Origin: Shouchella xiaoxiensis | GTDB lineage: Bacteria; Bacillota; Bacilli; Bacillales; Bacillaceae_D | Length of the DNA: 64,000 bases | NCBI RefSeq assembly: GCF_016907895.1 | Contig: NZ_JAFBCV010000012.1 | Location: forward strand, 62,001 to 126,000 | Direction of reading: 5' to 3' | Shown: positions 1-8,922 of the stretch, in pieces | Layout of the letters: each line of letters starts with the position of its first letter | Numbering within the stretch: the first letter of the stretch is position 1 | Notes under the pieces: generated by a model | Databases searched by the model: none | What the model was told of the DNA's origin: nothing | The model's input: only the letters and a program-made list of their open reading frames with translations | Made by a program: the position numbers and the translations under genes

Positions 1-1
1 G

Positions 2-31
2 CTTCAAGTATATGGAGGCGAAGAATCGTGA
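2..31 (+). CDS. panB: PanB C-terminus, partial (ketopantoate hydroxymethyltransferase)
   Basis: Only the last nine codons are inside the window; they read LQVYGGEES and end in TGA at 29-31. The stop overlaps the GTG start of panC by two bases, the kind of coupling expected in a panBCD operon. Short C-terminal ends containing a YGG-type motif are common in PanB. The assignment rests mainly on position in front of panC and panD, so it is an inference from context. Confidence 0.55.
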   Translation, partial: LQVYGGEES

Positions 32-879
32 TTTCAGTAAGTGTGGTAAAAGAGCTCCAGCAAGTACTTGGCCCGATTAGAGCTGAAAATAAGACAATTG
101 GGTTTGTTGCCACGATGGGTGCCTTACATGAAGGGCACCAGTCATTAATGAAGCAAGCGAAGCAAACATGTGATATCCTTATCGTTTCGATCTTTGTTAA
201 CCCACTTCAATTTGGTCCTAACGAAGATTTCGACTCTTATCCGCGTCAGCTGGAGCAAGACAAAAAAATAACTAAAAGCGCAGGGTGCGATGTCTTATTT
301 CACCCGAAAGAATTAGATGTATACCCAGACGGTCCAACCCAAACCATTCATGTAAATCAAGGAGCTTCTGTTTTATGTGGAAAAAGTCGACCAGGTCACT
401 TTGATGGGGTTGCAACTGTCGTATTAAAACTACTGTCAATTGTTCGTCCCCATAAAGCGTTTTTCGGTCAAAAGGATGCACAACAGTTAGCAATTCTTAA
501 ACAATTAAGCAAAGAATTCTTTTTACCCGTACAAATTATTGGTTGCCCAACCGTGCGAGAAAAAGATGGTTTAGCCAAAAGTTCACGCAATATGCGGTTA
601 ACGAGAAATGAACGCGAACTTGCGCCTAAACTTTATCAAGCACTTCAAGAGGCGGCTGACCTTTCGGTATACAATGTGAATGAATTAATCGCTTATGTTA
701 CAACAGAACTACAGCGTATTCCGGTGGGGGAAATTGATTATGTTGAGGCTTATGAGTATCCTTCTTTAAAACCCATTCAGCAACCGGTTGGAACTGTTAT
801 TCTCGCTCTTGCATACCACTTTTCAGATGCGCGTTTAATTGATCATATTCTTATTAACTACAACAGAGGTGACGCATAA
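28..879 (+). CDS. panC: Pantothenate synthetase PanC
   Basis: PanC joins pantoate and beta-alanine with ATP to make pantothenate, in the cytosol, as the last step before the CoA pathway. The 283-residue length is normal for the family. The HIGH-like nucleotide motif is seen in MGALHEGH near residue 30, and the second signature KSSRNMRL near residue 188. The GTG start at 28 follows the ribosome binding site TGGAGG by a good distance, and panD begins on the base after its stop. The order panB-panC-panD is the classical Bacillus pantothenate operon, and PanD supplies the beta-alanine used here. Confidence 0.97.
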   Translation: MISVSVVKELQQVLGPIRAENKTIGFVATMGALHEGHQSLMKQAKQTCDILIVSIFVNPLQFGPNEDFDSYPRQLEQDKKITKSAGCDVLFHPKELDVYPDGPTQTIHVNQGASVLCGKSRPGHFDGVATVVLKLLSIVRPHKAFFGQKDAQQLAILKQLSKEFFLPVQIIGCPTVREKDGLAKSSRNMRLTRNERELAPKLYQALQEAADLSVYNVNELIAYVTTELQRIPVGEIDYVEAYEYPSLKPIQQPVGTVILALAYHFSDARLIDHILINYNRGDA

Positions 880-1263
880 ATGTTTCGTACGATGATGAAA
901 GCGAAGTTGCACCGTGCACGTGTAACGGAATCTAATTTAAACTATGTAGGCAGCATTACGATTGATGAAGATTTAATGGATGCTGTTGATATTGTCGAGA
1001 ACGAAAAGGTACAAATTGTAAACAATAACAACGGTGAGCGCTTTGAGACCTACGTGATTAAAGGGCCTAGAGGAAAACGTGATGTCTGTTTAAATGGTGC
1101 AGCAGCACGCAGAGTGCAGCCAGGCGATGTTGTTATTATTCTGACCTATGCGATGATGGAAAACAGCGAAGCGTTAACACATGAACCAAAAGTAGCCATT
1201 TTGGATGAAACCAACGAAATTGTAGAAATGCTTGGTACAGAGCCAGCTTCTACCGTTCGTTAA
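880..1263 (+). CDS. panD: Aspartate 1-decarboxylase proenzyme PanD
   Basis: PanD makes beta-alanine from aspartate. It is a pyruvoyl enzyme made as a proenzyme that cleaves itself between Gly24 and Ser25; the expected YVGSITID stretch sits exactly there (G24-S25). The 127-residue length and the conserved [11 protein letters not shown] and [14 protein letters not shown] segments match Bacillus PanD closely. The ATG directly abuts the panC stop codon, so translation is probably coupled. It is probably the last pan gene of the operon; 62 non-coding bases separate it from the next start. Confidence 0.97.
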   Translation: MFRTMMKAKLHRARVTESNLNYVGSITIDEDLMDAVDIVENEKVQIVNNNNGERFETYVIKGPRGKRDVCLNGAAARRVQPGDVVIILTYAMMENSEALTHEPKVAILDETNEIVEMLGTEPASTVR

Positions 1264-1325
1264 AGTGAATATTCCCTCCTTGAGTGATACAAACTGATGA
1301 GAAGAACCTTGGGGAGGGATTTTTT

Positions 1326-2267
1326 ATGAAGGAATGGATGCACTCATGGCACACATTGTATGATTCCGTCTGGCAAAGCCCGATTGGTGATCAGACACAA
1401 GCCATCAATAAATTAGAAGCAATGACAGAACAATTGCTTCATACATGGGGTTCACTTGATGAATCAATTCATTTGTTAAAAGAACATGTAAGTAAATTAG
1501 GGAACAGCCATGCGTTTAATACTAGTGGCACGCAATTGTTCGATAATCAGCTGTATGAAGAAGCATTAATTGAATTAAACAAAGAACAGGGAATAGGCGA
1601 GACGGAAAACCTTCGTTATTTATATATTGCTTATTCGTCTTTATATACGAATCAAATGAACGAAGCACGACATGTTTTTTATACGCTTATCCAAGCAACA
1701 ACAAGTTCTGCTATCTTACACTTTACCTATGTTGGTTTAGGCTTAATTGAAATGATTGAGCGTGACGCGGAAAAAGCGATTCATTATCTTGAAAAAGCGA
1801 ATTGTTTAGCAGACAATATCGATGTCGTGTATAATTTAGGAGTATGTTATTACTGGCTAGGTTCTTATGACTATGCAGTGAACTGTTTTCATCAGTTTGC
1901 AGTAAAACGTGAAGATGCGGATTCATTAATGGCACTTGGTCTAGCCTTGTATGCTCAGGACAGAAAAGAAGAGTGCCGAGGTGTTTGGCTTGATTTTGCT
2001 GAACAAGTCGATACTATTAATGAACTTGTCAGATTAGCGAAGATTACCGAGTGGCTTGGCGAACATGATTTAGCTTGCTATTGTTACGAGCAAATTATGT
2101 TTATAAATGGAAAAGAATCTGATTGGCTTCACGGCTTTGCTTGGAATAAAGCACTAGCTGGAGATGATCGAGCAATAGAGCTATTGGCTCATTTAGCGGA
2201 AACGGATAAGAATGCTGGGAAGTCATTAGCGCTTATTCAATCGGCAAATGTGGATGGAACGGGGTAA
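1326..2267 (+). CDS. Tetratricopeptide-repeat protein of unknown role
   Basis: A 313-residue soluble protein without signal peptide. Several degenerate TPR-type helix pairs can be seen, for example around ENLRYLYIAYSSLY, DVVYNLGVCYYWLG and DADSLMALGLALYAQ, so it is probably an alpha-solenoid protein-binding scaffold. The ATG at 1326 was chosen because GGGGAGGGA lies seven bases upstream; an in-frame GTG at 1284 has no such site. It lies between panD and dinG, a place where Bacillus subtilis has no such gene, and the spacing to dinG (23 bp) suggests co-transcription. Partner and function are not recognisable from sequence. Confidence 0.75.
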   Translation: MKEWMHSWHTLYDSVWQSPIGDQTQAINKLEAMTEQLLHTWGSLDESIHLLKEHVSKLGNSHAFNTSGTQLFDNQLYEEALIELNKEQGIGETENLRYLYIAYSSLYTNQMNEARHVFYTLIQATTSSAILHFTYVGLGLIEMIERDAEKAIHYLEKANCLADNIDVVYNLGVCYYWLGSYDYAVNCFHQFAVKREDADSLMALGLALYAQDRKEECRGVWLDFAEQVDTINELVRLAKITEWLGEHDLACYCYEQIMFINGKESDWLHGFAWNKALAGDDRAIELLAHLAETDKNAGKSLALIQSANVDGTG

Positions 2268-2290
2268 TACCCGTGAATTGAGGTGGAAAA

Positions 2291-5113
2291 GTGTCTCAAA
2301 CGTTTGTAGTACTTGATTTGGAAACGACAGGAAACTCCCCAAATCAAGGTGCACGAATTATACAGATCGGTGCTGTTAAGGTGGAAGGTCGCAAAATAAC
2401 GGATCGTTTTTCGACGTATGTGGATCCTTTTTGTGACATTCCGCCTTTTATCGCAGAATTAACTGGAATATCAAATGACGATGTAAAAGGAGCTCCGGCT
2501 TTTAATCAAGTCGCGCATGAGTTACTTGACTTTATGGAGGGGGCGAGCTTTTTTGCCCATAATGTCCCTTTTGATAAAGGATTTTTGAAAGCTCAATTAA
2601 AACTTGAAGGGCTGGATTTTCCTCATTGTCTTCAGTTTGATACGGTTGAACTAAGTCGAGTATTATTACCGAAACAAGAAAGCTATAAATTATCTGAGTT
2701 GACGAGCAGCTTAAACATGGAGCATGAAAGGCCACATCAAGCCGATAGTGATGCGGAAATGACGGCTGAGTTGTTTTTGCATCTATTACATAAGTTAGAT
2801 TCTCTCCCTTTGATTACACTGCAATCATTAGAGCAGATCACGCTAAAATTAAAAAGCGATTGGGAAGCCTTGATTCACCCCCTTAAAAAACAAAAACAAG
2901 AGAAGCCTGAAGCAGACCTTCAGTCGGATTTTGATATATACAGACAGCTTGCATTAAAAAAACCAACGCTTGAAAAAGAATTGAAGGAAGAAGTGGGCGC
3001 TCCAACATTTAATGAATCAGAAGATCAGCTTCTCGGAGAAGATGGGTGGCTTTCAAGCGTGTTTGATACATTCGAAACACGAGCAGGCCAAAAAGAGATG
3101 ATGAACCAGGTTTATCAAACATTTGAAGATCATGCACATCATTTAATTGAAGCAGGAACGGGAACTGGAAAAAGTTTGGGTTATTTAATTCCAAGTGCGT
3201 TTTATGCTAAAAAGACAAAAAAGCCTGTAGTGATTTCAACGTATTCCATTCCCTTGCAAGAACAGTTGCTTCAACGTGACCTTAAACTATTGTCGAAAAT
3301 ACTGCCTTTTCAAATAAGGATGACGGTATTAAAGGGAAGAAGTCATTATCTCGATTTGCGTAAGTTTGAGCGCGCGCTAACTGAAAACGAAGAGGATTCC
3401 TATGATGTTTGCTTATCGAAAGCGCAAATTCTCGTCTGGCTACTGGAAACCGACTATGGAGACATGGAAGAGTTAAATTTATCAAGTGGTGGTAGAATGT
3501 TTTGGAAAGCCGTACAAAGCGATGGCGTTTCAGATTTAGGGAGTTATAACCCTTGGTTTTCTCGTTGTTTTTATCATCGTTCACGTCGAAATGCTCAAAA
3601 TGCAGACTTAATTATTACAAATCATGCTTTGTTATTAACCGATGTTGTCCAAAAAAGTTCAATTATCCCAACCTATTCGCACGTTGTAGTTGATGAAGCT
3701 CATCATTTAGAGGAAGCAGCAAGTGATCACTTTGGGCAGACAACGAATCACTTATCGTTTGGCTTTGCCTTTAGCCGCTTAACCGACAATACCCAAAACA
3801 GTGCCATAAAGAAATTAGAGCAGCTTTTGGTTCAAAAACAAATTAACTACTCTTTATCCAGTGCGGTAAAAGCGATTCAGTTGGCAAAAGAGGATGTGGA
3901 TGAATTGTTTCGCATGCTGCATGTATTTGCGCTAACGGTTGAGACTGGAGCAACAGATGTTGGGCGAATAAGCTATGTTTACGATAGTTTTAATGAACAA
4001 GGGTCGTTGTGGCAAGGTATCCTTGAAAGCGCGATGCGTATTCAAGTTGCAGGGGAAAGCGTTGTTAAAGAATTATCTCAAGCTTGTTTACTCGTTAAAG
4101 ATAGTGAAGCGATGTCTTATTTGGATCGTTCTTCGTTGGCTGACATTTATACGGTTATAGGTTCATTTGAGGAACAGGTGCAATTGGTTTATGAATTACT
4201 ATTAGAACAGGATGATCAATTTGTCTACTGGATTGAAGCTGAACCGAAGGGGGCAAAAAATGCCACCTATCTTTATGCCAAACCAATCGATGTATCAAAT
4301 CAGTTAGCAGATCAGTTTTTCGCAAAAAAGAAAAGTGTAGTCATGACATCGGCAACACTGACAGTGAACCATTCATTTGCTTATCAAATAGATCGGTTAG
4401 GTCTTGAAGATTTTGGCGTGCGTACAAGTCACATTGAATCGCCTTTTTCATATGAAAGTCAGGTAACGGTCTTAATACCATCTGATATTCCCAATGTTCG
4501 TGGTACTAATGATGATTTATACGTTCAAGATATCGCAATAAAGATTTGGCGTATTACAGAATACTCAAAGAAAAAAGCACTCGTTTTGTTCACATCTTAT
4601 GATATGTTAAGAAAAGTTTTTTATTATGTGAAGGATTTAGACGCAGATAGTACGTTAACCTTAATTGGCCAAGGCGTCTCCAGCGGATCAAGAACTAGGC
4701 TTCTAAAAATGTTTAAACAAGCTGAACAATCCGCGATATTATTTGGCACGAGCAGTTTCTGGGAAGGTATTGATTTACCAGGGAATGAATTAGAACACCT
4801 AATGATAGTACGGCTGCCGTTTGCCCCTCCTAATCAGCCGCTAAATCGCGCACAGATTGAACGTGCAAAAGAAATTGGTCAAAATCCATTTATGGAGTTA
4901 TCATTACCACAAGCTGTTATTCGCTTTAAACAAGGGTTTGGACGATTAATTCGCACAAAGCAAGATATTGGAACGGTGTTTGTTTTTGATCGCCGTATTG
5001 TAACGACTCGCTATGGTCATACGTTTTTAGATTCACTACCGTCTGTTCCAATCTACGAAGGCAAGTTGGAGACACTTATAGAGCAACACCTGTATAATAG
5101 GGAGGAAGAGTAG
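2291..5113 (+). CDS. dinG: DinG-family protein: DEDDh exonuclease fused to XPD-like helicase module
   Basis: A 940-residue fusion typical of Firmicutes DinG. The N-terminus is a DnaQ-like 3'-5' exonuclease with LDLETTG (D9, E11) and a downstream HQADSDAEMT segment. It is followed by an XPD/DinG-type ATPase with Walker A AGTGTGKS near residue 287 and the DEAH box VVDEAHH near 467. Known Gram-positive members act as exonucleases, and the ATPase part may be inactive as a helicase; that is family knowledge, not visible here. The iron-sulfur cysteine cluster of E. coli DinG is not evident. The GTG start is preceded by AGGTGG, and its TAG stop overlaps the GTG start of mtaD by one base. Confidence 0.93.
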   Translation: MSQTFVVLDLETTGNSPNQGARIIQIGAVKVEGRKITDRFSTYVDPFCDIPPFIAELTGISNDDVKGAPAFNQVAHELLDFMEGASFFAHNVPFDKGFLKAQLKLEGLDFPHCLQFDTVELSRVLLPKQESYKLSELTSSLNMEHERPHQADSDAEMTAELFLHLLHKLDSLPLITLQSLEQITLKLKSDWEALIHPLKKQKQEKPEADLQSDFDIYRQLALKKPTLEKELKEEVGAPTFNESEDQLLGEDGWLSSVFDTFETRAGQKEMMNQVYQTFEDHAHHLIEAGTGTGKSLGYLIPSAFYAKKTKKPVVISTYSIPLQEQLLQRDLKLLSKILPFQIRMTVLKGRSHYLDLRKFERALTENEEDSYDVCLSKAQILVWLLETDYGDMEELNLSSGGRMFWKAVQSDGVSDLGSYNPWFSRCFYHRSRRNAQNADLIITNHALLLTDVVQKSSIIPTYSHVVVDEAHHLEEAASDHFGQTTNHLSFGFAFSRLTDNTQNSAIKKLEQLLVQKQINYSLSSAVKAIQLAKEDVDELFRMLHVFALTVETGATDVGRISYVYDSFNEQGSLWQGILESAMRIQVAGESVVKELSQACLLVKDSEAMSYLDRSSLADIYTVIGSFEEQVQLVYELLLEQDDQFVYWIEAEPKGAKNATYLYAKPIDVSNQLADQFFAKKKSVVMTSATLTVNHSFAYQIDRLGLEDFGVRTSHIESPFSYESQVTVLIPSDIPNVRGTNDDLYVQDIAIKIWRITEYSKKKALVLFTSYDMLRKVFYYVKDLDADSTLTLIGQGVSSGSRTRLLKMFKQAEQSAILFGTSSFWEGIDLPGNELEHLMIVRLPFAPPNQPLNRAQIERAKEIGQNPFMELSLPQAVIRFKQGFGRLIRTKQDIGTVFVFDRRIVTTRYGHTFLDSLPSVPIYEGKLETLIEQHLYNREEE

Positions 5114-6417
5114 TGGACACACTTATTAAAAATGCAACTATCGTCACGATGAATGAAGAAAAAGAATTACTTCGTACTGGCTATGTGCTCATAAAGGATG
5201 GACGCTTTATTGAAGTAGAGGCGGGAGAGCCTCAAGCTCCTTTGCTAGAGGGAGTCGATGTGATTGATGCGAATGGAAAATGGTTAATGCCGGGTTTAGT
5301 CAACACACATGGTCATACTGGTATGTCCCTTTTAAGAGGGATAAACGATGACTTGCCTTTAAATCAATGGTTGGAAGATAAAATATGGCCAATTGAAAAG
5401 AAATTAACACCTGAAGCTGTCCAGGCAGCAAGAAGGTTAGCGATGGTGGAAATGATTGAGTCTGGGACGACCTCTTTCTTGGATATGTATCATCTGCAGA
5501 TGCCAGAATTTGCTGAGGAAGTTGCACAAGTAGGCTTACGAGCGACATTAATGCGTTCTGTTATTGGACTTTGTTCTCGTGAAGAGCAGGATGAAAAATT
5601 AGCAGAGTCCATTCAGTTGGCTGAGCAGTTTCGCGGCAGTGGCAATGGGCGCATTCAAACGATGCTGGCTCCCCACGCCCCTTACACGTGTCCACCTGAT
5701 TACATTGAGCGTATCGTTGATGCAGCAAGAGAAAGGTCGTTACCAGTTCATATGCATCTTGCTGAAACAAGGAAAGAAATCAATGATTATTTAACAGAGC
5801 ACGGAATGCATCCGCTTGAATTATTAGAAGAACGAGACCTTCTAAGCGGGACGGAATGGTTGTTTGCACATGGTGTTCATATGCATGAACAGCATTTTGA
5901 GTTACTTGAAAAACACAATGCGGCTATTTCCCATAACCCGAAAAGCAATTTAAAGCTAGGGGCAGGTATCGCACCCGTCGCCAGTATGTTAAAACATGAT
6001 TTAACAGTGGCGCTTGGAACCGACTCCGTTGCCTCAAATAATGCCCTCGATTTATTTGAAGAAATGCGTTTTGCTGTCTTATTACAGCGGGGGATAAATG
6101 AACAAGCTAATATGGTTGAAACGTATGAAGGGTTAGAAATGGCTACAATATCAGGCGCGAAAGCATTGCGTTACCATGATGTAGGATCTATAAAAGTAGG
6201 AAATCAAGCTGATTTTATCTTGATTTCTGCTGAACAAGCCCACCTGCATCCAAAAACCGATGTGCTATCGCATCTTGTTTTCGCGGCAAAAGGTTCTGAC
6301 GTAACCGATTCATTTGTTCAAGGAAAAGCACTAATGCGTAATAGAAACATCTTAACGCTTGATAAAGAGAAAATTTTAGCTGAAGCAAATCAGCAACTGC
6401 TGCTATTACAAAAATAA
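5113..6417 (+). CDS. mtaD: 5-methylthioadenosine/S-adenosylhomocysteine deaminase MtaD
   Basis: An amidohydrolase-fold enzyme of 434 residues that deaminates methylthioadenosine, S-adenosylhomocysteine or adenosine. The metal site is visible as NTHGHTGMS (H66, H68), HMHLAET, SHNPKSN and the catalytic aspartate in GTDSVASNN. The family also includes chlorohydrolases of the TrzN/AtzA type, so the exact substrate is inferred. The GTG start overlaps the dinG stop (TAGTG), implying translational coupling, although no functional link with DinG is known. A hairpin follows at 6419-6436. Confidence 0.88.
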   Translation: MDTLIKNATIVTMNEEKELLRTGYVLIKDGRFIEVEAGEPQAPLLEGVDVIDANGKWLMPGLVNTHGHTGMSLLRGINDDLPLNQWLEDKIWPIEKKLTPEAVQAARRLAMVEMIESGTTSFLDMYHLQMPEFAEEVAQVGLRATLMRSVIGLCSREEQDEKLAESIQLAEQFRGSGNGRIQTMLAPHAPYTCPPDYIERIVDAARERSLPVHMHLAETRKEINDYLTEHGMHPLELLEERDLLSGTEWLFAHGVHMHEQHFELLEKHNAAISHNPKSNLKLGAGIAPVASMLKHDLTVALGTDSVASNNALDLFEEMRFAVLLQRGINEQANMVETYEGLEMATISGAKALRYHDVGSIKVGNQADFILISAEQAHLHPKTDVLSHLVFAAKGSDVTDSFVQGKALMRNRNILTLDKEKILAEANQQLLLLQK

Positions 6418-6418
6418 A

Positions 6419-6436
6419 ACGCTGCAAAAGCAGCGT
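6419..6436. terminator. Hairpin between converging genes, best as minus-strand terminator
   Basis: CGCTGC-AAAA-GCAGCG forms a short GC-rich stem. Read on the minus strand it is followed by TTTTATTTTTG, as expected for intrinsic termination of the small minus-strand gene that ends at 6460. On the plus strand there is no T-run after the stem, so it would be a weak terminator for mtaD. Confidence 0.6.
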
Positions 6437-6459
6437 CCTGAGGTGTAGGTAGAAGGTTT

Positions 6460-6639
6460 TTAGTCAGTTTCAGCCTGCATATCTGCTTCCTTGGCAGAAG
6501 ATGCTTCAAATGCCGCGGGAAAGGCGGTCTGTTTTAAGGTAAAGGCCATTATCTCATCAATGGACTCGTCTTCCCGACAAAGCAATGAGACATTGCTTTT
6601 ATTTTGCTGAAACCAAGCGGCTAAGCCGTTCTGCTTCAT
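6460..6639 (-). CDS. Small hypothetical protein, 59 residues
   Basis: A soluble, mildly acidic 59-residue protein beginning MKQNGLAAWFQQNK. The ATG at 6639 has an AAGGGGGG ribosome binding site seven bases upstream, and the gene ends 24 bases before a hairpin with a T-run in the right direction. These signals support a real monocistronic gene against the direction of its neighbours. It is not in the equivalent Bacillus subtilis location as far as recalled, and no domain is recognised. Confidence 0.55.
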   Translation of the reverse strand: MKQNGLAAWFQQNKSNVSLLCREDESIDEIMAFTLKQTAFPAAFEASSAKEADMQAETD

Positions 6640-6767
6640 CTTCGCGCCCCCCTTCAACTGGCGTACTTCTAGTTTGTCACTTTTGGCAGGCAGTATGTTT
6701 AGTAAAGATTGTAGGGGAAGCCTAGATATTGGTTTGTATACTCTTGGAGGAGAAAGGTTGTGCTGTT

Positions 6768-6950
6768 ATGGATCGAACAGAACTAGGAAAAATGAAAGTA
6801 TTGTCTACTGTTACAGTAGAACGGACCGATGATTTTTATAAAGTCGTTGATCAATTAAATCGAACATTAAAAGACAAAGGTTTAACGTTTGGCTTTGCCC
6901 TTGATCAAGAGGATGAACAAAAGATTACATTAACGATCTACGAAGTATAG
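6768..6950 (+). CDS. ypmA: YpmA family protein (DUF4264)
   Basis: A 60-residue protein with the YpmA signature: VLSTVTVERTDDFYKVVDQLN followed by a short LTFGFALD strand. Function is unknown; the family is conserved beside ypmB in Bacillus. The ATG at 6768 is the only good in-frame start; GAAAGG lies ten bases upstream. It ends 11 bases before ypmB, so the two are probably co-transcribed. Confidence 0.8.
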   Translation: MDRTELGKMKVLSTVTVERTDDFYKVVDQLNRTLKDKGLTFGFALDQEDEQKITLTIYEV

Positions 6951-6961
6951 AGGCGGCTGTA

Positions 6962-7456
6962 ATGAAAAGAATTCTTTTAATAATCGTTACTGCTTGTGTC
7001 GTTATTGGAGCAGGAATAAGTCTCTATCTTTACAATGCAATAAGAAGTCCTTTAACAGATGGTGCTGTAGAAGCAAGCAATTATATAGAAAATGAACAAT
7101 TACTTAATCAAGTAATGAATGTTTCTTTTTATCATGGTGAAGAGGGATACTGGGTTGCAGAAGGTTTAACGGATGAAGGGGATGAAGCCTTCCTTTGGCT
7201 TAATCAAAATGAAGAGAAACGGGAAGATCCATTAGTACTATTGAAGGAAGATGGCATCACCAAAGACAATGTAACGGAACAGGTAGCTAATGAATTAGGT
7301 GTTGGTTCGTTTGAATCTGTTCGCCTTGGACTGGAAGAAGGACAGGCTATTTATGAATTCACGTACCATTCAGAAGCAACTGGAAAAGTGTTTTATTATG
7401 TTTCGTTTGAGACAGGAGACTATATAAAAAGCTACAGTCTTCACACAAACCCGTAA
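6962..7456 (+). CDS. ypmB: YpmB-like cell wall elongation regulator / anchored protein
   Basis: A 164-residue protein with a single N-terminal membrane segment (about residues 4-26, ILLIIVTACVVIGAGISLYL) and an extracellular YpmB-like domain (DUF5590/PepSY-related). The pair ypmA-ypmB in front of asnS is the standard Bacillus order. The ribosome binding site GAGGCGG is immediately upstream. The molecular role is not established; it is expected at the outer face of the membrane. Confidence 0.82.
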   Translation: MKRILLIIVTACVVIGAGISLYLYNAIRSPLTDGAVEASNYIENEQLLNQVMNVSFYHGEEGYWVAEGLTDEGDEAFLWLNQNEEKREDPLVLLKEDGITKDNVTEQVANELGVGSFESVRLGLEEGQAIYEFTYHSEATGKVFYYVSFETGDYIKSYSLHTNP

Positions 7457-7486
7457 TTGACTAAAAAAATTGGTTAAGGGTATAAT
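7457..7486 (+). promoter_or_regulatory. Sigma-A promoter of asnS
   Basis: TTGACT at 7457-7462 and a perfect TATAAT at 7481-7486 are separated by 18 bases. The -35 box starts just after the ypmB stop, and the predicted transcript begins about 45 bases before the asnS start. No T-box is present in the short leader. Confidence 0.85.
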
Positions 7487-7539
7487 GTAAAGCGATTATG
7501 GACAAGTTAGCTTGTTATAAAGCAGGAGGAATAGACGTT

Positions 7540-8832
7540 TTGAAAACAACAATTGCCCAAGTAGGTAAATATGTCGACAAAGAGGTAACCATTGGGGCGT
7601 GGATTGCTAATAAACGCTCCAGCGGAAAAATTGCTTTTTTACAGCTTCGTGATGGAACAGGTTTTATTCAAGGAGTTGTTGTCAAAGCAGAGGTTGATGA
7701 AGAAATTTTTAAGACAGCGAAAACGATTACGCAAGAAAGCTCATTGTACGTTACTGGAGTCGTTCGTGCAGACGACCGTTCACCATTCGGTTATGAATTA
7801 ACGGTTACAAATTTGGCTATTATTCATGCATCGACTGATTATCCAATAACGCCTAAGGAACATGGAACAGAGTTTCTAATGGATCATAGACATTTATGGC
7901 TTCGTTCGAAGAAACAACATGCGGTCATGAAAATTAGGAACCAAATCATTAAATCAACCTACGACTTCTTTTTTGAACAAGGCTTTACGAAATTGGACTC
8001 GCCTATTTTAACGGGGAGCTCACCGGAAGGAACATCAGAGCTTTTTCAAACAAAGTATTTTGATGAGGATGCCTATCTCTCACAGAGTGGTCAGCTTTAC
8101 GCTGAAGCAGGTGCAATGGCGTTAGGACGTGTTTTCACCTTCGGACCAACGTTCCGCGCTGAGAAATCAAAGACGCGCAGGCATTTGATCGAGTTTTGGA
8201 TGATTGAACCAGAGATGTCATTTGTCGAGCATGAAGAAAGTCTTGAGATTCAAGAACAGTATGTTAGCTATTTAGCCCAAGCTGTTCTAAAAGAATGTCA
8301 GCTCGAACTAACAGTCCTTGGCCGAGATCAGTCAAAGCTTGAAGCGATTCAAGCACCATTCCCACGAATTACCTATGATAAAGCATTAGAGCTTTTGCTT
8401 GAAAAAGGCTTTGATGATATTAAGTGGGGCGATGATTTTGGAGCACCGCATGAGACGGCGTTAGCGGAGCATTATGAAAAGCCTGTTTTCATTACGCATT
8501 ATCCAAAATCGCTTAAACCATTTTATATGCAACCAGCACCTGATCGTGATGATGTTGTGTTATGTGCAGATTTAATTGCGCCAGAAGGGTATGGAGAAGT
8601 AATTGGTGGTTCCGAGCGAATTCATGATTATGATCTATTAAAACAAGAAATAGCAGCTCATAACTTGCCGCTTGAAGCGTATCAATGGTATCTTGATTTA
8701 CGTAAATATGGCTCTGTACCTCATTCGGGATTTGGGCTCGGCCTTGAACGAACGGTTGCTTGGTTATCAGGAATTGAGCATGTAAGAGAATCAATTGGAT
8801 TCCCAAGATTATTAAATCGTCTACACCCATAA
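7540..8832 (+). CDS. asnS: Asparaginyl-tRNA synthetase
   Basis: A class IIb aminoacyl-tRNA synthetase of 430 residues, the same length as the Bacillus subtilis enzyme. The N-terminal OB-fold anticodon-binding domain ([19 protein letters not shown]) is followed by the catalytic core with motif 2 [17 protein letters not shown] and motif 3 GFGLGLERT. The TTG start at 7540 was chosen over the upstream ATG at 7498 because AGGAGGA precedes it by nine bases and because the protein then begins [12 protein letters not shown] like its homologues. Bacillus subtilis has aspB between ypmB and asnS; here it is missing. Confidence 0.95.
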   Translation: MKTTIAQVGKYVDKEVTIGAWIANKRSSGKIAFLQLRDGTGFIQGVVVKAEVDEEIFKTAKTITQESSLYVTGVVRADDRSPFGYELTVTNLAIIHASTDYPITPKEHGTEFLMDHRHLWLRSKKQHAVMKIRNQIIKSTYDFFFEQGFTKLDSPILTGSSPEGTSELFQTKYFDEDAYLSQSGQLYAEAGAMALGRVFTFGPTFRAEKSKTRRHLIEFWMIEPEMSFVEHEESLEIQEQYVSYLAQAVLKECQLELTVLGRDQSKLEAIQAPFPRITYDKALELLLEKGFDDIKWGDDFGAPHETALAEHYEKPVFITHYPKSLKPFYMQPAPDRDDVVLCADLIAPEGYGEVIGGSERIHDYDLLKQEIAAHNLPLEAYQWYLDLRKYGSVPHSGFGLGLERTVAWLSGIEHVRESIGFPRLLNRLHP

Positions 8833-8839
8833 ATAGAGG

Positions 8840-8868
8840 AAGCTGGCTTTTTAAAAGCCAGCTTTTTT
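8840..8868 (+). terminator. asnS terminator
   Basis: AAGCTGGCTTTT and AAAAGCCAGCTT form a strong stem, followed by a T-run. It separates asnS from dnaD. A TATACT at 8896-8901 could be the -10 of a dnaD promoter, but no good -35 was found. Confidence 0.9.
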
Positions 8869-8922
8869 CGTTTCCGTGAAGGAAACGAATCGTGTTATAC
8901 TGATAACCTAGAGGTGGTTAGA

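Noticed and set aside
2532-3584. Minus-strand frames across dinG
   Set aside because: They are shadows of dinG; no promoters, ribosome sites or recognisable domains.
7487-7539. T-box leader for asnS
   Set aside because: The leader is only about 45 bases long and lacks a specifier stem and terminator/antiterminator pair.
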